Shown in pieces: positions 1 to 5,148 of a DNA stretch of 5,148 bases. Within the stretch, counting starts at the first letter, position 1; every line of letters begins with the position of its first letter. The stretch is from the NCBI GenBank assembly GCA_017615955.1, contig JAFZZD010000018.1:1-5148 (forward strand), in the 5' to 3' direction. The translations under genes and the position numbers were made by a program. Origin of the DNA: Victivallales bacterium (GTDB lineage: Bacteria; Verrucomicrobiota; Lentisphaeria; Oligosphaerales; Oligosphaeraceae). The notes under the pieces were generated by a model. It was not told the DNA's origin. It ran no database searches and saw only the letters and a program-made list of their open reading frames with translations.

Positions 1-6
1 AATGCC

Positions 7-114
7 CCTCCACTGGGACTAATGGGACTAATGGGACTTATGGGACAAGACAACTTGGAAAATTGTGTCCCATTAGTCCCATTAGTCCCATTAGTCCCAT
101 TAGTCCCATGGAGG
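7..114. repeat. Imperfect palindrome of 9-bp GGGACTAAT-type units
   Basis: The left arm (7-47) begins CCTCCA and contains four GGGAC cores at 15, 24, 33 and 42. The right arm (66-114) contains five GTCCC cores at 67, 76, 85, 94 and 103 and ends TGGAGG. The right arm is the reverse complement of the left except for one extra 9-bp unit, one single-base indel next to the CCTCCA end and one substitution (GACTTATGG against GACTAATGG). An 18-nt spacer (48-65) separates the arms. As RNA or cruciform DNA this could form a long hairpin with one 9-nt bulge. It may act as a terminator or mRNA-end stabiliser for a gene left of the window, or it may be a dispersed intergenic repeat. There is no T-tract after the right arm, so a classical intrinsic terminator is not supported. 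Confidence 0.9.
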
Positions 115-316
115 TGACTTACCGATTGCAGCCTTTGCCACCACCTTTCTCTAGTGTTAAATTCGGCGATTTTGTTGCAGACTTGCACACATATAGTGTT
201 TGCTTTTGTTCCTAAACGATTTTCCCATGCCAAATTGTCCTATTTTCACCATGACAAAAATGTAAAAATACGTATAATTACACAAAAATTATCAATAAAA
301 CACATATTTTTCAAAA
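115..316. other. AT-rich gene-free stretch
   Basis: No coding region is supported here on either strand. The only open frames are short, begin at poor starts, have no ribosome binding site and encode low-complexity Lys/Ile/Phe-rich peptides typical of translated AT-rich DNA. The one structured element is the isolated NrdR-like half box at 184-199, annotated separately. A 12-bp sequence, ATATAGTGTTTG, occurs here at 191-202 and again at 324-335 inside the nrdD control region. The composition contrasts sharply with the GC-richer genes to the right. Confidence 0.6.
184..199 (+). promoter_or_regulatory. Isolated NrdR-like half box
   Basis: ATATAGTGT at 191-199 matches the right half of the NrdR box exactly (consensus as I recall it: acaCwAtATaTwgtgt). 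The left half (184-190) hardly matches in that register. A shorter dyad, ACAC-N5-GTGT (187-199), is present instead. There is no partner box 31-32 bp to either side and no convincing -35 element upstream, so it may be an auxiliary site, a decayed operator or chance. It shares 12 identical bases with the operator at 317-332. Confidence 0.35.
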
Positions 317-332
317 AATCTAAATATAGTGT
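317..332 (+). promoter_or_regulatory. NrdR box 1 of a tandem pair (operator of nrdD)
   Basis: This 16-bp site matches 13 of 16 positions of the NrdR box consensus (acaCwAtATaTwgtgt), with a perfect right half ATATAGTGT at 324-332. It ends on the base before the -35 hexamer of the nrdD promoter. Its partner at 348-363 starts 31 bp further on, about three helical turns. This is the same-face arrangement known for NrdR, a zinc-finger/ATP-cone repressor of ribonucleotide reductase operons that responds to adenine nucleotides and dATP. NrdR binding is inferred; what the sequence shows is the repeat and its spacing. Confidence 0.8.
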
Positions 333-361
333 TTGACGAAACGATAATTGCCATATATAGT
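333..361 (+). promoter_or_regulatory. Sigma-70 type promoter of the nrdD operon
   Basis: The -35 element TTGACG (333-338) and the -10 element TATAGT (356-361) each match five of six consensus bases and are separated by the optimal 17 bp. Transcription would start near 368, giving a leader of roughly 158 nt before nrdD. The two NrdR-like boxes abut the -35 and cover the -10, so a bound repressor would block polymerase. This is the best promoter match I see in the upstream region. Confidence 0.75.
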
Positions 362-363
362 GT
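348..363 (+). promoter_or_regulatory. NrdR box 2 of a tandem pair, covering the -10
   Basis: The site matches about 12 of 16 consensus positions. The right half ATATAGTGT (355-363) is exact and the left half is weaker. It lies 15 bp after the end of the first box and contains the -10 hexamer TATAGT (356-361). Paired boxes with about 15 bp between them upstream of an RNR gene are the usual NrdR signature. The weak outer left half is the main departure. Confidence 0.78.
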
Positions 364-526
364 GCGCAAGTTTTCAAATGGGCTATGTTTTTGTTCTGTT
401 TCGTGCGATTGCCGAATACAGTGAATGGGGGCAAGATTGAGCGGCCAAACGCTATTGTCTGTATAACATGGCCATAAGTCATAAAGTTTTTAGGGCAAAA
501 CAAATTTCAGGGAGAAAAGAGTTCAA
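364..526 (+). other. Predicted nrdD 5' leader with ribosome binding site
   Basis: About 158 nt would be transcribed ahead of nrdD. A purine-rich AGGGAG (509-514) serves as the Shine-Dalgarno sequence, 12 nt before the ATG at 527, slightly farther than ideal. Short complementary GGCC segments (443-446 and 470-473) could pair around a 23-nt loop. I recognise no known riboswitch core, such as a cobalamin element. A weak TATAAC (462-467) lacks a good -35, so a second promoter is not supported. Confidence 0.5.
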
Positions 527-3211
527 ATGGGAAGTCAAACGAATCCGTTTGTGTTTTTCCGAAAAAGGGATGGGATGCTGGTGCCCTTCCGCACGGAAAA
601 GATTGCAATGGCAGTAATGAAGGCGGCTGGAGTGACAGCCAGGCGCGGCGAAGAGACCATAGACGAGGCTGAAGCGGCAATCATCGCAAACGAAGTAATA
701 GGCCAGCTGGACAATCCGCTCTGCGAATACTACACTGCGGCAGATGCGGAAGGCATGCGCATACCGAAACTGGAAGATGTGCAGAACCTGGTGGAAATCG
801 TCCTTGCGGAGCGTGGGCACAACCAGGTATTGAGCGCGTTCAAGCGCTACCGCAAGATCCGTGAAATCGCCCGCAATGCCATCCAGGTACGCGCATCGGG
901 CACCGGCAAGAAATCCGACAAGCCGGACATTACGGACCAGAGCCTGCTGCTGGTCAGCTCCGTCAGTGCGGACAATACGCTGCCATGGGACCGCAACCGC
1001 ATCGTCAAGAAACTCATTGACAAGATCCAGCTGGACGAAGAGACCGCGGAATCCGTGGCCAAGGAAGTCGAGAACCAGCTGATCTCCAGCAACATCAAGC
1101 GCATCGGCACCACCCTAATCAGAGAAATGGTGAACAACGTGCTGGTGGAGCGCGGCATCACCGCCAAGCTGGAGGACTTGTCCCTGTACCACATTCCACG
1201 TGAATTCATCGAGAACCTGATGTTCACCAAGCCCACGGAGAACAGCAACATCGTCTCCAACAATCCAGAGGCGGTGAACCTGAGCATTGCGGAACTCATA
1301 TTGAAGCAGTGGGGGCTTGACACCATCTTCTCCAAGCAGGTGAAGGAGGCTCATGACACAGGCGCTGTGCATCTGCACGACCTGGGTTATCCTCACAGGG
1401 TGTATTGCTCATCCCACTCCATCGAATACATCAAGAAATACGGTCTCAGGGACTTGAGCAACCTAAATACTGAATCCAATCCAGCCCGTTCCGCATCGGT
1501 GCTGACTGGTCACCTCAACACATTCCTTGCCTCCATGCAGGCGAACTACGCGGGTGCCCTTGGCATTGCGTACATCAACATCTTCTATGCACCATATCTG
1601 GTGGGCATGAACGACAAGGAAGTCAAGCAGGTCGCACAGGAACTGATTTTCAACGGCTCCCAGAACGCATTCTCACGCGGCGGGCAGACCCTGTTCCTGG
1701 ACTTTAACATTCACACAGGCGTTCCGAAATACCTCCAGAAAGTACCCGCAATCGGGCCTGGCGGCAAATATATGCTGAAGGACGCGGAAGGAACAGTCCA
1801 CTCTCTGACTGAAGTGCTTAGGGATGACACGGACAGCAACGGCAACAAGCTGGCAGACCTGTATCTGGACACGCCAGAGGGACAGGTGCTGGTGCGCCGC
1901 GAACTCTACACCGAAAAGGCAGGGCTCCACACGGACAGTGCCATTGACGAGCGCACAGAGGCGGCTGGCTACAAGATCCTCACATACGGCGACTTCATGC
2001 CGGAGGCCCGCCGCTTCACATCCGCTCTGCTCCAGGTATGGGGCGAAGGCGACAGGAATGGCCGCGTGTTCGAATTCCCGAAATGCGACTTCCACGTGTC
2101 CCAGGAGACCTTTGACGATCCAGAGCAGTACAAGATCTATCTGGAAGCATGCGAGCTTTCATCCAAGAACGGCTCCACCTACTTCATCTTCGACCGTGAC
2201 GAGGTCACACTGTCGGCATGCTGCCGCCTGCGCACCACCATCGATGACAACCGCATGCTGGCGCACCCGGAATCAATGCGTTTCTGCGGCTTCCAGAATG
2301 TGACCATCAACATCCCGCAGGCCGCATACCGTGCCTCCCGCAATGGCAAGGCCACGCTGGAAGGGCTGCTGGAGGAAATCGACAAGACCATGGACCTGGC
2401 AGTGGATGCCCACTTGCAGAAGCGCGCCAAGATCCGTGAGATGATGTCAGGCCCAGGCACTCCGCTCTGGCAGATCGGCAAGAAGGCATGCGACGGGCGT
2501 CCATACGTGGAATTGGACAAGGTGACGCACATCATCGGCCTCATCGGCGTGAACGACGCCATCAACTTCCTCATAGGCAAGGAAATGCACGAATCGGAGG
2601 AGGCCTTCAACATGGCCCTGCGCGTGGTGTCCCACATGTATCTGCGCTGCAAGGAATACACCAAGAAATACAACCTGAAGTTCACGCTTGAGGAATCACC
2701 TGCGGAATCCGCAGCACGCCGCCTGGCGAAGACAGACCTGGTCTTCTTCAGGGAAGAGGCCTCCAAGGTTGTGAAGGGCGACAACGAGGATGTGGCTTAC
2801 TACACCAACTCCATACACCTGTCGGCAGATGCGCCGATATGCCTGGTGGAGCGCATAGAGAAGCAGTCCATGTTCCACAGCGTCATCGAATCAGGTGCCA
2901 TCATCCACGCCTTCATCGGCGAGGAAAAGCCAGAGCCGATGGCAATCGCGGAATTGATACGCAACGTGTTCAACAGAACCCAGTCGGCACAGGTTACTTT
3001 GTCGCCTGAATTCACATACTGCAACCACTGCGGATACCAGACCCGCGGCCTGCTGGAGACCTGCCCAGAATGCGGCTCCAACGAAGTCGTTGGCGAAACC
3101 CGCGTCGTGGGCTATTTCAGCAAGATACAGAACTGGAACAAGTCCAAGCGCTATGGTGAACTGGTGGCACGCCAGCGCGGAATGTACCGCGTCTGCACTT
3201 GCGAGGATTGA
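527..3211 (+). CDS. nrdD: Anaerobic (class III) ribonucleoside-triphosphate reductase NrdD
   Basis: This cytoplasmic glycyl-radical enzyme reduces ribonucleoside triphosphates to dNTPs without oxygen. It is complete at 894 aa, longer than E. coli NrdD (about 710). An N-terminal ATP-cone (about 8-110, RKRDG at 12-16) would give allosteric control of activity. A second, cone-like segment spans about 152-232 (LPWDRNRIVKKL). The barrel contains GAVHLHDLGYP (279-289) followed by Cys294, FSRGGQTLF (382-390), PAIGPGGKY (407-415), the pair C565-C566 in SACCRLR (one presumably the thiyl-radical cysteine) and VTINIP (592-597). The zinc site is C832/C835/C846/C849 and the radical glycine is G862 in RVVGYF. 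Oddities are an apparent 65-70 residue insert after GGKY (about 416-483), FPKC at 517-520 where I expect FPKP, and a C-terminal Cys890-x-Cys892. The start is chosen because the cone begins immediately and an SD precedes it. Activase NrdG must be encoded elsewhere. Confidence 0.97.
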   Translation: MGSQTNPFVFFRKRDGMLVPFRTEKIAMAVMKAAGVTARRGEETIDEAEAAIIANEVIGQLDNPLCEYYTAADAEGMRIPKLEDVQNLVEIVLAERGHNQVLSAFKRYRKIREIARNAIQVRASGTGKKSDKPDITDQSLLLVSSVSADNTLPWDRNRIVKKLIDKIQLDEETAESVAKEVENQLISSNIKRIGTTLIREMVNNVLVERGITAKLEDLSLYHIPREFIENLMFTKPTENSNIVSNNPEAVNLSIAELILKQWGLDTIFSKQVKEAHDTGAVHLHDLGYPHRVYCSSHSIEYIKKYGLRDLSNLNTESNPARSASVLTGHLNTFLASMQANYAGALGIAYINIFYAPYLVGMNDKEVKQVAQELIFNGSQNAFSRGGQTLFLDFNIHTGVPKYLQKVPAIGPGGKYMLKDAEGTVHSLTEVLRDDTDSNGNKLADLYLDTPEGQVLVRRELYTEKAGLHTDSAIDERTEAAGYKILTYGDFMPEARRFTSALLQVWGEGDRNGRVFEFPKCDFHVSQETFDDPEQYKIYLEACELSSKNGSTYFIFDRDEVTLSACCRLRTTIDDNRMLAHPESMRFCGFQNVTINIPQAAYRASRNGKATLEGLLEEIDKTMDLAVDAHLQKRAKIREMMSGPGTPLWQIGKKACDGRPYVELDKVTHIIGLIGVNDAINFLIGKEMHESEEAFNMALRVVSHMYLRCKEYTKKYNLKFTLEESPAESAARRLAKTDLVFFREEASKVVKGDNEDVAYYTNSIHLSADAPICLVERIEKQSMFHSVIESGAIIHAFIGEEKPEPMAIAELIRNVFNRTQSAQVTLSPEFTYCNHCGYQTRGLLETCPECGSNEVVGETRVVGYFSKIQNWNKSKRYGELVARQRGMYRVCTCED

Positions 3212-3217
3212 CAAACT

Positions 3218-3250
3218 AAATGACGGCGGGCATTTTCGCCCGCCGTATTT
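3218..3250 (+). terminator. GC-rich hairpin between nrdD and the thioredoxin-fold gene
   Basis: ACGGCGGGC (3223-3231) pairs perfectly with GCCCGCCGT (3238-3246) across a 6-nt loop ATTTTC. Flanking AAAT (3218-3221) and ATTT (3247-3250) extend the stem past one bulged G at 3222. The T-run after the stem is short (ATTTCT), so it is probably a leaky terminator or an mRNA-end stabilising structure rather than a full stop. It would let nrdD be made in excess over the downstream genes, or protect its transcript. The next start codon is only 16 nt beyond the hairpin. Confidence 0.65.
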
Positions 3251-3266
3251 CTAAAGGGCATAGACA

Positions 3267-3671
3267 ATGAGCAACAAACCATTGCTGGTACATGTTTTTG
3301 GCAAGAAGACCTGCGCAAAATGCGCAATGCTTAATAAAAGACTGGACGAATTGCTGACAAAGGATGAATACAAGGGACGCTTCGTCAAGGTTTACAATGA
3401 CCTGGAAACCGAGGACGGCCTGGTGAACTTCTGCCTGGCGCAGTGCCTGAACCCCAACCGCGTTCCTGGCATGGTGGTGGCGCGTGTGGATGAAAACGGC
3501 AAGTCGGAATACATCCCCAACCCTGACCCGGAGGCAGTGGATCCAGTCTGCAAACGTTCCAGGCTTTACAACTACCTGGGCATTCAGACCGACTATTCAA
3601 CCGAGGGCAAGGGCATCATCACACCCCAGATGATACAGTCCATCTTGGACAAGGCCCTGACTTTGGCATAG
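3267..3671 (+). CDS. Thioredoxin/glutaredoxin-fold protein with CxxC, probable NrdD electron donor
   Basis: A 134-aa cytoplasmic protein with no signal peptide. A first beta strand LLVHVFG leads into TCAKCAML, with the redox pair Cys16-x-x-Cys19 at the N-terminus of the first helix as in thioredoxins and glutaredoxins. RVPGMVV (65-71) supplies the expected cis-proline (Pro67) before the next strand. It is longer than NrdH or glutaredoxin (about 75-90 aa), with a C-terminal extension from about 95. It has extra cysteines at 56, 60 (C-x3-C) and 95. AAAGGG (3253-3258) lies 8 nt before the ATG. Some class III reductase subtypes are known to use thioredoxin or a glutaredoxin-like protein instead of formate. 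Position directly behind nrdD makes this the natural reductant candidate, which is inferred. A disulfide-repair or regulatory role is also possible. Confidence 0.85.
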   Translation: MSNKPLLVHVFGKKTCAKCAMLNKRLDELLTKDEYKGRFVKVYNDLETEDGLVNFCLAQCLNPNRVPGMVVARVDENGKSEYIPNPDPEAVDPVCKRSRLYNYLGIQTDYSTEGKGIITPQMIQSILDKALTLA

Positions 3672-3677
3672 CCCTCC

Positions 3678-4430
3678 ATGGAAAGCAACGACATAATCGA
3701 GCAGCTTTCCTCGGATGACGAAGTGCTGGCGAGCCTGGCCATGAAGGACCTGCTTGCCAGGCCAGACGTGGGCGACATTATCGCCGCATACATGGACGCG
3801 CCCGAACCTAACCTGAGGCGACGCATTCACCAGTTGTCAACCATAAACGAAAGACGGCTGCGCATCAACGTGGACTTCAAGGAGGCCTTGCTGGACAACC
3901 GCAGCAGCTTCTGGGAACTGGCCGTGGCAATCAACTGCATTATTGACCGCCAGACCTCGCCCATGCAGATCAACACGGTGATGGAGCGCTATGTGGCGCA
4001 GCCCATGGAGGTGGTCAAAAGCATCACCGCATTTGCAAAGCTTATGTCGGACACCGGTCTCCACACGGAAAATGTACCCATGCACTGCCTTACGGACTTT
4101 TTGGTCAACGACGTGATGCTCAACAACTACGGCGACGAATGCGGCGTGGCTCTTGTGGCGCAGAGGCTGGGGGCGATTTATGGCTGGCCGCTGGTGATTG
4201 GCTTCTACAGGAACGCCCTTGCCCTGAGGGATAGGATGTTCAACGTGCTTCTGCCCAGCGAATGGGGCGTGACTCATGCTCTGACAAAGGAATTCCTGCC
4301 ATTGGACAAGCATTCCTTCGCCATCTACTACCTGGGGCAGATGCGGAACGCCGCCACCGTGGATCAGTTGCCCATACTTATGACAAAACTGAGTTATCTG
4401 ATACATACCGCAATCGTCTTGAAAAAGTGA
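3678..4430 (+). CDS. Unrecognised helical protein of the nrdD operon
   Basis: A complete 250-aa soluble protein that I cannot assign to a family. The first 60 residues (IIEQLSSDDEVLASLAMKDL and on to HQLSTINERR) look like paired amphipathic helices of HEAT-like type. The remainder is mostly helical with scattered cysteines (87, 137, 155) and no transmembrane segment, signal peptide or nucleotide-binding loop. Residues about 139-185 (LTDFL, then VALVAQRLGAIYGWPLVIGF) faintly recall SirB1/transglutaminase-like proteins, but the usual catalytic context is missing, so I do not call it that. The ATG lies 6 nt after the preceding stop and lacks a clear Shine-Dalgarno (upstream is GCCCTCC), which suggests translational coupling. 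Clean codon structure and tight packing between two recognisable genes support a real gene. A scaffold or accessory role for NrdD or its reductant is only a guess. Confidence 0.85.
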   Translation: MESNDIIEQLSSDDEVLASLAMKDLLARPDVGDIIAAYMDAPEPNLRRRIHQLSTINERRLRINVDFKEALLDNRSSFWELAVAINCIIDRQTSPMQINTVMERYVAQPMEVVKSITAFAKLMSDTGLHTENVPMHCLTDFLVNDVMLNNYGDECGVALVAQRLGAIYGWPLVIGFYRNALALRDRMFNVLLPSEWGVTHALTKEFLPLDKHSFAIYYLGQMRNAATVDQLPILMTKLSYLIHTAIVLKK

Positions 4431-4433
4431 TTT

Positions 4434-5132
4434 ATGGCAGGCAAGATTGGCATCATCAACATCGCCTCACACAGAGAGACTTTTGAAAACTACGTGCATG
4501 CGGTGGAGGCTGTTGGCGGCTTTGCGGAAGAACTGGTTCCAAGTGCCTCCCAGGACGAGGTGCAACGGCAGGCAGACAGTTGCAACGCATTCATTTTCAT
4601 CGGAGGCCCCGATTTCAGACCAGAACGCTATGGAGGCAGTCCACACCCCGCAATCAAGAACCTGCTGGACGAGGTAAAGGAAGAATACTGCTTCGCATTG
4701 TCCAAGGCAGTCGTCTTTGAAAGGAAGAAGCCATTCCTCGGGATTTGCCTGGGCTGCCAATTGCTGAATATCATCTACGGCGGCACCTTGTACGAGGATT
4801 TGCACAGCCAGGTGCCAAAGGCATACTGGCACGCCCGCTACCCTGGCTTCCCAAAACTGGAAAACATGCACAGGGTGGCATTTACGGAAAACAGCCCGCT
4901 GAAGGAACTTTTCGGTTGCGACTGGCTCTGCGTGAACAGCTCCCACCACCAGTCAATACGCGAGGTGGGCAAGGGGCTAACTATAGGCGCATTGGCGGAC
5001 GATGGCATAATCGAGGCCGTCTATGGCCCCGATATGGAGCACCACTTCGTGCTGGGCCTGCAATGGCATCCTGAACGCCTGTATGACAAGGTCTATGGCC
5101 ACGCAAAGGTGTTTGAACGCCTGGTAAAATAA
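4434..5132 (+). CDS. Class I glutamine amidotransferase-like hydrolase (peptidase C26/PuuD type)
   Basis: A complete 232-aa cytoplasmic enzyme of the class I glutamine amidotransferase fold. The nucleophile elbow is GICLGCQ (103-109) with Cys105. The His-Glu of the triad is in LQWHPE (209-214: His212, Glu214). IGGPDFRPERYGG (56-68) and VNSSHHQSI (167-175) are the segments that mark gamma-glutamyl hydrolases of the PuuD/peptidase C26 type rather than GuaA, CarA or PyrG domains. Such enzymes cleave gamma-glutamyl bonds (gamma-glutamyl-GABA in PuuD, folate polyglutamates in eukaryotic GGH). The substrate here is unknown, and no synthetase partner is fused or visible. The ATG is 3 nt after the preceding stop with no strong SD, so coupled translation is likely. 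The call is sure for the fold and triad and weaker for substrate class. No terminator is visible in the 16 bases that follow. Confidence 0.9.
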   Translation: MAGKIGIINIASHRETFENYVHAVEAVGGFAEELVPSASQDEVQRQADSCNAFIFIGGPDFRPERYGGSPHPAIKNLLDEVKEEYCFALSKAVVFERKKPFLGICLGCQLLNIIYGGTLYEDLHSQVPKAYWHARYPGFPKLENMHRVAFTENSPLKELFGCDWLCVNSSHHQSIREVGKGLTIGALADDGIIEAVYGPDMEHHFVLGLQWHPERLYDKVYGHAKVFERLVK

Positions 5133-5148
5133 AAAAACGTTGCAAAAC

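Noticed and set aside
7..114. CRISPR array
   Set aside because: The repeats are 9 bp with no spacers between units, and the two halves are in opposite orientation. No cas gene is present.
154..336. 60-residue open frame upstream of nrdD
   Set aside because: It starts at GTG without a ribosome binding site, lies across AT-rich regulatory DNA, ends within the -35 of the promoter and encodes a low-complexity Lys/Ile/Phe-rich peptide.
437..467. Second promoter TTGAGC/TATAAC in the leader
   Set aside because: The spacer is 19 bp and the -35 is poor. The 333-361 promoter is far better and coincides with the operators.
1772..1975. Intein or inserted mobile element in nrdD
   Set aside because: The extra segment is only about 68 residues, lacks intein splice motifs (no Cys/Ser start with His-Asn end) and keeps the codon use of the gene.
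847..2784. Long antisense open frames (for example 847-1335, 1673-2095 and 2179-2784)
   Set aside because: They are shadows of the strongly conserved nrdD frame, produced by its codon bias. Their products show no recognisable motifs and they have no promoter or RBS.
3678..4430. Calling the third gene a SirB1/transglutaminase-like protein
   Set aside because: Only a short helix pattern around residues 139-185 resembles that family. The catalytic Cys/His context and the NxxLxxVL-type signature are not visible.

Overview
The window carries one complete, co-oriented gene cluster on the + strand built around an oxygen-sensitive (class III, glycyl-radical) ribonucleotide reductase. This points to a strictly or facultatively anaerobic bacterium. 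Coding regions are moderately GC-rich and the leader is strongly AT-rich. The TTGACG/TATAGT promoter and NrdR-type operators argue for a bacterium rather than an archaeon. The nonamer GGGACTAAT repeat at the left edge recalls intergenic repeats I associate with Lentisphaerota/PVC-type gut genomes, but that placement is a weak guess from memory.

Layout. Positions 7-114 hold a large imperfect palindrome made of 9-bp units (four copies in the left arm, five in the right). Positions 115-316 are AT-rich and hold no gene I can support, only one isolated NrdR-like half box (184-199). Positions 317-363 form a compact control region: two NrdR-like boxes 31 bp apart, start to start, flank and overlap a near-consensus sigma-70 type promoter. 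After a leader of about 158 nt comes nrdD (527-3211, 894 aa). A GC-rich hairpin follows (3218-3250). Then come a thioredoxin/glutaredoxin-fold protein with CAKC (3267-3671), an unrecognised helical protein (3678-4430) and a class I glutamine amidotransferase/peptidase C26-like hydrolase (4434-5132). The last three genes are separated by only 6 and 3 nt, so they are very probably co-transcribed and perhaps translationally coupled.

How it may work together. NrdD makes deoxynucleotides without oxygen. NrdR, the dNTP/ATP-sensing repressor, probably shuts the promoter when dNTPs are plentiful. The small CxxC protein is a good candidate for the electron donor of a thiol-dependent (rather than formate-dependent) NrdD, and the unusual Cys-x-Cys tail of NrdD could take part in that exchange. 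The roles of the helical protein and the amidotransferase in an RNR operon are unknown. The activase NrdG, which NrdD requires, is not in the window and may lie just downstream or elsewhere.
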